Shown piece by piece: positions 42,650 through 51,133 of a stretch of 64,000 bases of DNA (position 1 is its first letter; each line of letters begins with the position of its first letter). This DNA is from Planctomycetota bacterium (GTDB lineage: Bacteria > Planctomycetota > Brocadiia > SM23-32 > JAKLEA01): NCBI GenBank assembly GCA_022711755.1, contig JAKLEA010000003.1, positions 304,167 through 368,166 of the forward strand. Direction: 5' to 3'. Under the pieces are notes generated by a model, which saw only the letters and a list, made by a program, of their open reading frames with translations, searched no databases and was not told the DNA's origin. Both the position numbers and the translations under genes were made by a program.

Positions 42650-42704
42650 GTAGCGCAGGCGTCTCGCCTGCCCGGTCTTCCTGCAGCCGGGACGGCTGCG
42701 CTAC
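42650..42704. repeat. GTAG...CTAC composite palindrome (REP/BIME-like)
   Basis: 55-nt element: GTAGCGCAGGCG, its own inner hairpin GCAGGCGTCTCGCCTGC, a spacer, then GCAGCCGGGACGGCTGC and GCTAC. Two hairpins bounded by GTAG and CTAC, the layout of a paired REP element. It sits between the second sulfatase and the small basic protein gene. Confidence 0.7.
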
Positions 42705-42724
42705 AAATCCTGCTGACCGGTTGC

Positions 42725-43012
42725 TTATTTTCCGGCCTTTGCTTTGCGCCTGCGCGCGTTCACCTTGCGGGCGCTGCGGCGCGTCGCGTTGCCGGTGGCG
42801 ACGTAGCTTTCCGCGAACGCCGCCGCTTCCTTCGCGCCGTCCTTTCGCTGAAGACGCTCGGCGGCCAGCGTGACCGCGTAGGCCATGCTCTGCGCCTTGT
42901 TCAACCCCAGCTTCGCCGTCAATTTGACATAATCGGTCATAACCTTTTCGTACGCGTGAGCCACGGATACGTTCATTATCGCGTGACCCCTTTTCTCCCG
43001 CATGAACATCAT
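42725..43012 (-). CDS. Small basic protein of unknown function
   Basis: About 95 residues. The C-terminus is very basic (NATRRSARKVNARRRKAKAG), suggesting nucleic-acid binding; the middle is helical (KVMTDYVKLTAKLGLNKAQS). Start is uncertain: ATG 43012 with AAAGGGA upstream, or ATG 42976 (MNVSVAHAYEK) with AAAAGGGG upstream. No named family. Confidence 0.5.
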   Translation of the reverse strand: MMFMREKRGHAIMNVSVAHAYEKVMTDYVKLTAKLGLNKAQSMAYAVTLAAERLQRKDGAKEAAAFAESYVATGNATRRSARKVNARRRKAKAGK

Positions 43013-43104
43013 TTCTGTCCCTTTCCCAATCGCCTGAAGATTGCCTCCGCCGGGAGCGGGCATATCCCGCGCGCCCCGGATGGAGAAGCCCGTCGCAACA
43101 CCCG

Positions 43105-44307
43105 CTACTTTCGCTCAAACACCCCCCCCGTGTCAACACCTTTGATTCCAATAATAACCTTCATGAGAACGACCGTGTAAGGGTTCCACGAGGACATCGT
43201 GAAATAAACGGCTGTGCCCTCCCCCTCTTGGCGCGTCATTTCCGCAAGCTGATACGGCCCGTATTCCCCGCCCCATTCGTTCTCGCGCCCCGGATCGTGC
43301 AGATTGTCCGTCCCGCCGAAGGCCCGGCTGGCATGGATGAATCGCCCGTATCCGCCGTCCATCCAGGGCTGAAAGATAATCGTCGGTTCCGACCACGGCC
43401 CCCACGGATATCGCGCCGTCCGCATGTTGATGCCGCGCATCGGCGGCGCGGCGTTATAGAGCATGATCCATCGCTCCAGGCGGCGATTATATGAAACGGA
43501 TAATTCCCCCACGGTCGGTTGATTGAAAAGGTCAACGGAATCGCCCTCCGCCTTGCTCCACTTCGGCATTCCCGCCTCGTCAAGCCCGGTGAAGAACCGG
43601 ATGGCTTCGCGGTTTTCAATGTCCCGCGCAGGCTGCCTTGCCAGCCTGACGTTGCTCTTGCGATATTCCCCTGAGCCGAAGATGAACAGGTCTCCGCCAT
43701 TGCGCGCAGTCGCCGCCGCGCAACCGTTCCCGTCACATGGCACAATCGCGACGTTGATGAAATGATCGCGGGAGACGTCGTAGAGATATTTGAACGTCTG
43801 CCCGTCGTTCTCGGACACGGCCAGGACGCAGCGCCCCATCGTTCTTTCGGCGGAATGGTCGGTCGTATGATAGACATACATTTTACCGTCGGCGCTGACG
43901 CCCGCGACCGGGACCTCGAAGTCGCCTTGCGAGATTCCGGGAATGGAGATCGGTTTGTACAAGCCGTCGGCGCCGCGGATGAACTCAAGCCGAAGCCCCG
44001 CTTCGGGATCTTCATCCGTCGTCCATGCTATCGCGTCCCCGCCGTGAACGCCCTTCGTGTCGCCGAACAGGAACCACGTCCGGTCCTTGTGCCTGAATGA
44101 ATAGCCCAGGTCCGTGCCGAAAATGCCGCAACTGCTGATTGTGCGGTTGAGCGTCGGCTTGCCGGTCTGACGATCGGTTTCGCCGACAAGCTGCGAGAGC
44201 TTCCTGGCGCGCTCGATTACGACCACCTCCCCCCCGTCAGCCGGCGGCGCGCAGGCGGCGGCGATGGACAGAATGGCGATCGCGGGAATGTGCAGGTCGG
44301 TCTGCAT
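43105..44307 (-). CDS. Exported DUF4185 protein
   Basis: 400 residues. A Sec signal (IPAIAILSIAAACAPPADGG) could also be a lipobox near Cys 19. The DUF4185 core is recognised by GTDLGYSFRHKDRTWFLFGDT near 63, GRCVLAVSENDGQTF and the later MLYNAAPPMRGINMRTARYPWGPWS. It is a beta-propeller related to glycosidase folds; its enzymatic role is unknown. It closes the hydrolase block on the opposite strand and begins 24 bp after the mreC stop, so it may be cotranscribed with mreBC, although its function fits the glycan block better. Confidence 0.8.
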   Translation of the reverse strand: MQTDLHIPAIAILSIAAACAPPADGGEVVVIERARKLSQLVGETDRQTGKPTLNRTISSCGIFGTDLGYSFRHKDRTWFLFGDTKGVHGGDAIAWTTDEDPEAGLRLEFIRGADGLYKPISIPGISQGDFEVPVAGVSADGKMYVYHTTDHSAERTMGRCVLAVSENDGQTFKYLYDVSRDHFINVAIVPCDGNGCAAATARNGGDLFIFGSGEYRKSNVRLARQPARDIENREAIRFFTGLDEAGMPKWSKAEGDSVDLFNQPTVGELSVSYNRRLERWIMLYNAAPPMRGINMRTARYPWGPWSEPTIIFQPWMDGGYGRFIHASRAFGGTDNLHDPGRENEWGGEYGPYQLAEMTRQEGEGTAVYFTMSSWNPYTVVLMKVIIGIKGVDTGGVFERK

Positions 44308-44331
44308 TCCGAATCGGGCGGCGTTATGAGA

Positions 44332-45171
44332 TCATTTGCCCGTCAGGAGAACTTCAACCGTTTCAAGCCCCGCGAGCCGGGCCAGAGGCTCGGCCTCAAC
44401 CTTGAGGCTTGCGGGGTCCCGGCGATTTATATCTGCGCGAAGAACCTTTGCCACCGGAATTCCCCTTGGAAGGCCGACGCTCAAAGATGTAGGCGGCAAG
44501 CCGGCGGTCAGAACGACGTCATCGCGGTCAATATCGGCGTCCTTGGACAGGTATGCAAGCTCGCCGGATGCGGTTCCCTTTCCGTGGTAGACGCACGTCT
44601 GCCCGCTGCGCAGCGCGAAGACGCCGACCTTCGACCGGGAATCCGTCACCAGCCTGACGCGACTCTGAAGCGAGCCGACCTCGCATATGCGCCCGAGCAA
44701 CGCCCCCTCGATCGTCACCGCCTGCCCGACCTTGACACCGTCCCCCTTGCCGCCCGTCACGGTAACGATCTCGTTCCCCATGGCCGTGTCCGCGGCGATG
44801 ACGCGCACGATAAGCGGCTCGGCGGAGGGCATCATTTCCTTCAGTCTGGCGATGCTTTCCAACTGGGAGCGCATCGTGCGCAGTTCGTTTTCGAGTTTGC
44901 GGTTTTGGTTGCGAAGCGAGGCGACCTCGGCGCGCAATTTCTCGTTCTCGCGTGTTGCGCCCCAGACCCGCCATATTTTCGACAGAAACCCGGATGAAGA
45001 TTCAGCAGCCACGACCGCCGGCCACTGGATTGCCACGAGGGGGTCGCGCGCGATGATTCTGAACGGTTCGACAAGCCTCCCCGGCGTCAGCAGCGCCGCC
45101 CCCGACGCCCCAAGACAGATGATTCCGATATGGCGGCCTAGAAAGTATCCGAGCCTGCTCCTACTCCTCAA
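44332..45171 (-). CDS. mreC: Rod-shape protein MreC
   Basis: 279 residues. Membrane helix near 10-30 (GIICLGASGAALLTPG), a coiled-coil at about 70-110 (ENEKLRAEVASLRNQNRKLE), then the beta-barrel domain with ARVIAADTAMGNEIVTVTGG-like MreC features and a GLLGRI-like ALLGRICEVGS. I place the start at TTG 45171, inside the end of mreB, with AGGAAGA a few bases upstream; longer frames overlap mreB and have no support. MreC links MreB to the peptidoglycan elongation machinery. No mreD follows; a DUF4185 gene does. Confidence 0.85.
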   Translation of the reverse strand: MRSRSRLGYFLGRHIGIICLGASGAALLTPGRLVEPFRIIARDPLVAIQWPAVVAAESSSGFLSKIWRVWGATRENEKLRAEVASLRNQNRKLENELRTMRSQLESIARLKEMMPSAEPLIVRVIAADTAMGNEIVTVTGGKGDGVKVGQAVTIEGALLGRICEVGSLQSRVRLVTDSRSKVGVFALRSGQTCVYHGKGTASGELAYLSKDADIDRDDVVLTAGLPPTSLSVGLPRGIPVAKVLRADINRRDPASLKVEAEPLARLAGLETVEVLLTGK

Positions 45172-46237
45172 TGTCTTCCTCGTTGAACATCTGGATGCCC
45201 ATCTGCTGCTCGACAGTGGCCTCCAGCATCCGCCCTGTTCCGCGCGCGACGCATGAGAGGGGGTCCTCAGCCCATCGCGTGGGCAGGCCCGTCTCCTCGG
45301 CGATGGCCCTGTCCATCCCTCTGAGCATGCTTCCGCCTCCGCAGAGCGTGATGCCCCGGTCAATAAGGTCGCTGGCCAGCTCCGGCGGGGTTTTCTCCAG
45401 TGTTGACTTGATGCTGGTGATGATTTCCTGCACGTTGTCCCGAAGCGCCTCGCGGACTTCTTCCGAGGTGATGACTGCCGAGCGGGGCAGGCCGGCGATG
45501 AGGTCCCGGCCCCTAATCTCGCGCGAGAGTTCCTCATCCATGGGATACGCGGAGCCGAGTTCGATCTTCACGTCTTCCGACGTCCGGTGTCCGATGTCGA
45601 GGTTGTAGCGGCTGCGAACGTGCTGGATGATGGCGTCGTCCATCTTGTCGCCGGCCACGCGGATGCTGCTCTGCGTGACAAGCTCGCCCAGGGATATGAC
45701 GGCCACTTCCGTGGTTCCGCCGCCGATGTCAACCACCATGCTTGCGACGGGGTCAGCCACGGGGAGTCCGGCGCCGAGCGCGGCAGCCAGCGGTTCCGGG
45801 ATCAGGCGCACTTTTCGCGCGCCCGCCCGCTCCGCGCTGTTGAGCACTGCTCTCTCTTCGACGGCGGTGATGCCCGACGGGATGGCGATGATGAGTCTCG
45901 GATGATTGCCCCAAGTGCGATTATGCACCTTGCGAATGAAATAGCGCAGCATCTGCTCCGTCACGTCGAAGTCGGCAATGACGCCGTCCTTCATGGGACG
46001 GATGGCGACAATGCTGCCCGGCGTGCGCTCAAGCATCGCCTTGGCTTCCTTGCCGACCGCGTTTGGGGTCGCCAGCACTGGGGGGCGGGATCCCTTTCGT
46101 ATGGCCACGACGGATGGTTCGTTCAGGACGATGCCGCGACCGGCCACGTAGACGAGCGTGTTGGCCGTGCCCAGGTCAATGCCCATGTCGAGCGACCCGA
46201 GACTCAGGACCCTGTCGAACATGCTTCGCAGGCGCAT
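45161..46237 (-). CDS. mreB: Rod-shape actin homologue MreB
   Basis: 358 residues, complete. ATP-fold landmarks: MGIDLGTANTLVYVAGRG, GVIADFDVTEQMLRYFI, IPSGITAVEERAV, the phosphate-2 motif VVDIGGGTTEVAVIS, and ITLCGGGSMLRGMD. Slightly longer than E. coli MreB, with a short N-terminal extension (MRLRSMFDRVLSLG) that could be amphipathic and membrane-binding. It polymerises under the membrane and guides cell-wall synthesis. It overlaps the mreC start by 11 bp. Confidence 0.96.
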   Translation of the reverse strand: MRLRSMFDRVLSLGSLDMGIDLGTANTLVYVAGRGIVLNEPSVVAIRKGSRPPVLATPNAVGKEAKAMLERTPGSIVAIRPMKDGVIADFDVTEQMLRYFIRKVHNRTWGNHPRLIIAIPSGITAVEERAVLNSAERAGARKVRLIPEPLAAALGAGLPVADPVASMVVDIGGGTTEVAVISLGELVTQSSIRVAGDKMDDAIIQHVRSRYNLDIGHRTSEDVKIELGSAYPMDEELSREIRGRDLIAGLPRSAVITSEEVREALRDNVQEIITSIKSTLEKTPPELASDLIDRGITLCGGGSMLRGMDRAIAEETGLPTRWAEDPLSCVARGTGRMLEATVEQQMGIQMFNEEDIEE

Positions 46238-46425
46238 ATGTGTTCACCGATTCCGGCGGGCGGTAGAGCGAGCGCGAACGAACAAGGCCTCACGGCGGGC
46301 GCCGTCGGCGATTTTTATCCGCAGCAGCGCGGACAAAATCCTGCTGTGGGACGCGCAAACCGTCGCCCTTGCAGGCCCTCCGCGCTGCAAAGGAACAGCC
46401 TTTTCTGCTTCTCTCCTCCGCGCCC

Positions 46426-46848
46426 TTACTTTTTAGGTTCTTCCGGCTTCGGCTCGGCCGCCGGTTGCGCCGCCGCAGGCTCCGCAGCCGCAGGCTGCGC
46501 CGGCGCCGCAGCTCCCTCCTCACCGGACTTCGTTATCGCGGCGTTGAAAGGCCGCTCTTTTGCGCCGCCCTTCTTGCCGACGTAATCAGGCTCCTGTCCC
46601 TCCGGGATTTTCACTTCCGTCGAAAGTTTTCCCTCCGCCGCCTGCTCTTTGAGTTTTTGCAGCGCGGCTTCGTCCTTCAGATTCGGAAGCCCTTCGGGCT
46701 TGGGATACGCATCGCTTCCGAAATCAGCCTGCGGGGGGACCTCGTTGCCGGAGTAAAAAGATGTGATCTCATACACAGAAAGCCCGGCGCCTATCACCAG
46801 CAGGACCGAAGCAACTGCAAGCAACGCCCATGTCGGGATCTTGCTCAT
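46426..46848 (-). CDS. Small membrane-anchored protein with Ala/Pro/Glu-rich tail
   Basis: 140 residues. An N-terminal helix (WALLAVASVLLVIGAGLSVY) anchors a hydrophilic domain; the last 35 residues are an Ala-Pro-Glu-Lys repeat (PAAAEPAAAQPAAEPKPE). No recognised domain. 18 bp after the coiled-coil gene on the same strand and upstream of mreB, so a link to cell envelope or shape is plausible but not shown. Confidence 0.65.
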   Translation of the reverse strand: MSKIPTWALLAVASVLLVIGAGLSVYEITSFYSGNEVPPQADFGSDAYPKPEGLPNLKDEAALQKLKEQAAEGKLSTEVKIPEGQEPDYVGKKGGAKERPFNAAITKSGEEGAAAPAQPAAAEPAAAQPAAEPKPEEPKK

Positions 46849-46866
46849 ATGCGCATCCTTCCGTCG

Positions 46867-47724
46867 CTACTGAATCCTGGTGGTAGCGGCGTCGCCCACC
46901 TGAATCTCCTGGCCTTCCGCCTGCATGCCGTCAACCGGACGCGCCGTGCAGACGCCGTCGTCAACCATGTCAACAACGACTTTCCCAACGTATGCATCCG
47001 CGCGATAAACCGTGAACTTGTAGTTCACCTTCACGCCCTGCTCGCGTCCAACATTGAGAACGACGAGATTCAGGTCGTTGCGGTAATCAATGACTGTTGC
47101 GTCAAGGGGCGGCGGGAACTCCCCGACATCGGGCAGGGTGACCAACTGCTGCGCTTCCTGCCAGGCGTTTTCCATCTTGGCGAGGTCCTGGCTGATCTTT
47201 TTGTTGGTCTGAACCAGTTCCTTCTTTTCTTCCTGGAGCTGGTCAATATTTTTCTGCAGAGAGGCAACCTGCTCGCTCTTCTCGGCGATCGTCTTCTGCG
47301 CTTCGAGTAACTGGGCGCTGTACTTCTCCGATTCGGCCTTGTAAGATTGAGCGATGTCCTGTTGCTTGTTCAGGTTGGCCTGCGCAGCCTTGGCCAGTTC
47401 CTGAGTCTCGGCGATCTGACGCTCCTGGGCGGCTAGCTGCTTGTCCTTGTCCTTGATGGCGGCAAGGCGTTCTTCAGCCGCCGTCTTCAGTTGCCCGATC
47501 TCGCTTTGCAACTTGTCCGCTCTGGCGGTCTGATTCAAAGCCCAGAGATGCCACCGCGCGGCGGTGTCCTTCTCCGACTCGATCTGGGCATTGGCCGCAT
47601 TGACGTCTGTCTCGTAGCGCGTCTTCCAGTCAGTGCGCTTCTTGAACAGGTAGAAATTCGCTCCGCAGTTCAGAGCGCTCAGCGCTATCACAAGCACGAC
47701 TAATACTTTAGCGGCGATATTCAT
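46867..47724 (-). CDS. Membrane-anchored coiled-coil protein
   Basis: 285 residues from ATG 47724, with GGGAGG upstream; a longer frame adds an unconserved 18 residues. An N-terminal membrane segment (VLVVLVIALSALNCGANF) is followed by about 150 residues of continuous heptad-like coiled coil (about 35-190), then a small beta domain with VLNVGREQGVKVNYKFTVYR and YVGKVVVDMVDDGVC. That end resembles the MreC barrel (gvk.G..v.v....vG.v). It may therefore be an MreC-like scaffold, which its location upstream of mreBC supports; this is inference. Confidence 0.65.
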   Translation of the reverse strand: MNIAAKVLVVLVIALSALNCGANFYLFKKRTDWKTRYETDVNAANAQIESEKDTAARWHLWALNQTARADKLQSEIGQLKTAAEERLAAIKDKDKQLAAQERQIAETQELAKAAQANLNKQQDIAQSYKAESEKYSAQLLEAQKTIAEKSEQVASLQKNIDQLQEEKKELVQTNKKISQDLAKMENAWQEAQQLVTLPDVGEFPPPLDATVIDYRNDLNLVVLNVGREQGVKVNYKFTVYRADAYVGKVVVDMVDDGVCTARPVDGMQAEGQEIQVGDAATTRIQ

Positions 47725-47947
47725 CACAGCCTCCCTGCAGGTGACGCGCCCGCCTAGGCGGCGCGCGAAGACACACAACCCTCTCCGTCGAAGACCGATT
47801 ATAAGCAGCCCGGATATCTTGTCAAGCGTAAAAAAACGGCTGTTGAACGATTACCCGGCAATTATTGTCAAGCCTTCCGCAACAACAACCCCATCCGCCA
47901 TTTCCGATTATTCGACAGGTTTCTTCTCAGGCGGGGCGCGTTCCATC

Positions 47948-47976
47948 TTGCATGATGCCTCGTCCCGTTCTATAAT
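47948..47976 (+). promoter_or_regulatory. Sigma70-type promoter of the oxidoreductase gene
   Basis: TTGCAT at 47948-47953, 17-bp spacer, perfect TATAAT at 47971-47976, about 70 nt before ATG 48052. It lies in the 327-bp gap between divergent genes; no other feature is seen there. Confidence 0.65.
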
Positions 47977-48051
47977 TCGTGTTCTTCATGGCGAAAAATG
48001 GCGCGCGCGCAAGGTCGCGCCCTGTGAATCATGAGACGTTGGAGCTTTTAG

Positions 48052-49041
48052 ATGAAAAAATTAGCGTTGTTGCAGGTTGGCCTGGGCGGAATGGGTAGCT
48101 GGTGGTGGCAGATTCTCAGCGAACATCCCAATTTCGAGGTGATCGGCGCCGTTGAATTGAATGACGAAATTTACCAGCAGTTCCACAGCATGGGTTTCCC
48201 GATCTTCAAGAACTTCCTGGACGGACTGGAAAAGGTCCATTGCGACGCGGTCCTGATCTGCACCCCAAATGACACGCACCGCCCCTACGCCATAGCCGCC
48301 ATGAGAGCCGGGCGCCACGTGATAATGGAAAAGCCCCTGGCCACGAACATGGCCGACGCGCGCAGCATTCTGAAAACCTCCCAGTCCTCAAAACGCATCT
48401 GCATGATCTGCCAGAATTATCGCTTCGGCCCGGTCGCCATGGCGGTCAAACAGGCGCTTGACGCCGGCGTCATCGGCCGCGTCGAATACGGAGAATTCTC
48501 ATTCCACAAATCTGTGAGATTCGGCGGCTGGCATGAGCAGCTTGAAGAGCCTCTTCTGGAAGACATGGCCGTCCACCAGTTCGATATGCTGCGCTATTTT
48601 CTCGGCTCAAACGCCTCCCGTGTTATGGCCAAATCCTGGAAACCAAGCTGGAGCTGGTATAGCGGCAACGCTGCGGCAGTGGCGGCAATAGACTTTGAGA
48701 GCGGTTGCAGCATAGCATATTCCGGCTCATGGGTATCCAGGGGCGCTGAAACAAGCTGGAACGGAAGGCTCAGGCTCGTTGGCGAAAAGGGCGAAATTTA
48801 CATTCCAGATGACGATCGCCCCTTCTACGTCCTGGCCGAAACCCCGGACCAGCCCGTTCCAATCGAGATCGTTCCATACTACCCGACGGGCCATCATGGG
48901 CTGCTCTACGCATTTTACAAGGCTCTTCAGGACGGAATTCGCCCCCCCACGGACGTCGAAGATAATATCAATACCTTCGCCATTGGCATGAACGCCATCC
49001 TCTCGGCGAAGAGCAATCGCTGGGTCAGCGTAAAAGGTTGA
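48052..49041 (+). CDS. Gfo/Idh/MocA-family NAD(P)-dependent oxidoreductase
   Basis: 329 residues. The N-terminal Rossmann fold has LLQVGLGGMGSWWWQIL, VLICTPNDTHRPYAI near 65 and the catalytic-pocket motif HVIMEKPLATN near 93. The C-terminal beta domain shows LLEDMAVHQFDMLRY, the usual DxxxHxxD analogue. Complete. Substrates are probably sugars or inositol-like polyols; not readable. No neighbouring sugar gene in the same direction. Confidence 0.9.
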   Translation: MKKLALLQVGLGGMGSWWWQILSEHPNFEVIGAVELNDEIYQQFHSMGFPIFKNFLDGLEKVHCDAVLICTPNDTHRPYAIAAMRAGRHVIMEKPLATNMADARSILKTSQSSKRICMICQNYRFGPVAMAVKQALDAGVIGRVEYGEFSFHKSVRFGGWHEQLEEPLLEDMAVHQFDMLRYFLGSNASRVMAKSWKPSWSWYSGNAAAVAAIDFESGCSIAYSGSWVSRGAETSWNGRLRLVGEKGEIYIPDDDRPFYVLAETPDQPVPIEIVPYYPTGHHGLLYAFYKALQDGIRPPTDVEDNINTFAIGMNAILSAKSNRWVSVKG

Positions 49042-49070
49042 AAAATTAAAAGAGTTGCGCCGGGCGCAAC
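49041..49070 (-). terminator. Rho-independent terminator, convergent side
   Basis: On the minus strand GTTGCGC, loop, GCGCAAC is followed by TCTTTTAATTTTT. It lies 147 nt beyond the kinase stop and overlaps the stop codon of the oxidoreductase gene. Confidence 0.7.
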
Positions 49071-49216
49071 AGTCCGCCGCCCTTAGCGCGTGTATGAAAT
49101 GGGGCGGGAAGGTTTGTCGCCTGGCGTTTCAAGCACGAACTTATTCGCTTTCGCACGTGGTTCGTGTGGATTCAAAGAACCTATCCCACCTGTTGGCGTT
49201 CTTTTAATATACGCGC

Positions 49217-50983
49217 TTACATCTTCGACATCATTTTAATGACGAGGATGAGAAGGATTACTATGATCAGCCCCATGCCTCCGAGCGCCCCGTAAATCCA
49301 TTTTGGCATCCCCGCAGGCTGGGGCGGCGCTTCGGCCGGGGGTCTTGCCGGCGCGGGGGGAGTTTTTGCGGGCGAGGCTGGTTTCTGCTGCATAACAACG
49401 CCAACCGGCGGAGCCGAAGCTGCCGCGTTGATCGGCGTATCCTCATCTTCCGGAACCTGGTGCGGGCTGACGACCGTTGCGGCCTCTTCAATAGTTTGCT
49501 GTCTGGGCATGTGCGGCGCATGCGGAGGCTCAACGGTTTTCGGCGGCGCCGGCGGCGGCAGAGGCTCCGAGGTTTGTGGAACCAGCGTCTTGACCTCCAT
49601 CAGCATCTCGTTCAGTTCCGGTATAGTGTCCAGACGCACGAATTCGCCTTCCTGACCTTTCCGGACGAGTATGGTCCCGTTGAAGCGCCCGCCCTCAACC
49701 CTGTATCGCATTGCCTCACGGTCATAGGGTTTTATGAAAGGCGATCCGTCAGGTTTGCGATATTTCACGAAATACAGGACGTCATCCGGCGGTCCCATGG
49801 CCGGCATTCCGGCAGGCGGGGTGGGGATATCGTGCTGCGCCGTTTTCTGGCGTTTGACCGCCGGCATGCCGATGCACGTCGCGCCGGTCTCCTTTGTCAT
49901 TTCCATTGCCCGGTCGGGGGCAATGGGCAGCGGGCCGTTGAATGCCTCCGGCGAAAGCGTAGCGGCAAACTCCTCAAGATCATGCGCGGCGTCGGCGGAA
50001 GTTTGATAGCGATCTTCAGGTTTATGCGCCATCATCTTCGCCACGATTTGCGCCAGGCGCTCCGGGATTGAAGGTTCCAGTTCGCGCACGGGCGGAATCC
50101 GCTCCCCCTGCTCCAGCTTGAGAAGCACCTGCATGGGCTTGCCCTCGATGGGCTTCCTGCCGGTGAGCATTTCGTAAAGCGTTGCGCCGAGGGAGTATAT
50201 GTCGCTGCGGCCGTCAACGAACTTGGCGCCGCGCACCTGCTCCGGAGCCATGTAATATGGCGTGCCCATGCCGCTTCCGGCCATCGTAAGGTTCGCCCCT
50301 GCGTCCTCCTCCCATTTGCTCAGACCGAAATCCGTCAGCTTTACCTCTCCGGTCGCGGAGATGATGACGTTGTTGGGTTTTACGTCGCGGTGCACAAGCT
50401 GCTGGGTGTGGGCGTAAGCCAAGGCGCGCGCAAGCCCGATGGCCACGTAGGTCGCCTGGCCCGGCGGAATCTTTCCACCGTCTTTTTCATAGTTGTTTAG
50501 CGCCTCGCCGCTGACGTATTCCATCGCCATGTAATGACGGCCTTCAACCTCCCCGCATGCTATGCCGCGCACGATGTTCGGGTGCTGAAGCTTTATCATT
50601 GCGTTGGCTTCGCGATAAAACCGGTCGAGGGACGTGCGCGCCACCGTCTTGGACGGGCGCATGACCTTCAACGCGACAATCTCCCCGTCCCCCATGCGGG
50701 CTGCCCGGTAGACCACGCCCATGCCGCCCTTGCCCAACTGCGAGAGAATCTGGAAATCAGCGACGCTGTCCGGCAGACTATCCCCCTGGAAGTCCGCCCA
50801 TATGCCGTGCGCCTGCTCCGTGTTCAGAACGCCCTGTGTCACAAGCAGTTCCATGAACTGCTTGGGGGATAGTTTTTTATCGTGCGCCTCGTCCAGCGGC
50901 CCTTTGAGCGCCGACGGGGGCACAATCCCGTTGCGCAGGATTATCTTCGACAACTCCAGATTAGCCCTGTGCTCATCGGCCAC
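49217..50983 (-). CDS. Tail-anchored Hanks-type Ser/Thr protein kinase
   Basis: 588 residues. About 1-70 is a small helical domain (KLSPKQFMELLVTQGVLN) that looks like a conserved N-terminal module of such kinases. The kinase domain spans about 77-340: LGKGGMGVVYRA, VALKVM (Lys), HRDVKPNNVII, DFGLSKWEED and the APEQ motif (MAPEQVRG) with RSDIYSLGATLYEML. Then comes a module with VKYRKPDGSPFIKPY and GGRFNGTILVRKG, then a Pro-rich linker, and finally a C-terminal membrane helix (about 563-583) followed by KMMSKM. All catalytic residues are present. Start is GTG 50983 after AGGAGAATCC. Such kinases with C-terminal anchors are frequent in PVC-like bacteria. Confidence 0.9.
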   Translation of the reverse strand: MADEHRANLELSKIILRNGIVPPSALKGPLDEAHDKKLSPKQFMELLVTQGVLNTEQAHGIWADFQGDSLPDSVADFQILSQLGKGGMGVVYRAARMGDGEIVALKVMRPSKTVARTSLDRFYREANAMIKLQHPNIVRGIACGEVEGRHYMAMEYVSGEALNNYEKDGGKIPPGQATYVAIGLARALAYAHTQQLVHRDVKPNNVIISATGEVKLTDFGLSKWEEDAGANLTMAGSGMGTPYYMAPEQVRGAKFVDGRSDIYSLGATLYEMLTGRKPIEGKPMQVLLKLEQGERIPPVRELEPSIPERLAQIVAKMMAHKPEDRYQTSADAAHDLEEFAATLSPEAFNGPLPIAPDRAMEMTKETGATCIGMPAVKRQKTAQHDIPTPPAGMPAMGPPDDVLYFVKYRKPDGSPFIKPYDREAMRYRVEGGRFNGTILVRKGQEGEFVRLDTIPELNEMLMEVKTLVPQTSEPLPPPAPPKTVEPPHAPHMPRQQTIEEAATVVSPHQVPEDEDTPINAAASAPPVGVVMQQKPASPAKTPPAPARPPAEAPPQPAGMPKWIYGALGGMGLIIVILLILVIKMMSKM

Positions 50984-51133
50984 CGGATTCTCCTAGTTGA
51001 AGCCTTCGGTCCTGACGATCCGACGGGACATCGCGCCCCCGGGAGGGACCGTCCGGAACCCCCAGGCAATAATCGTAGCGATGAGGAGCGTTTTAGTCAA
51101 CAACAACAAACGGCAAAGTGGATCCGTCATTTC

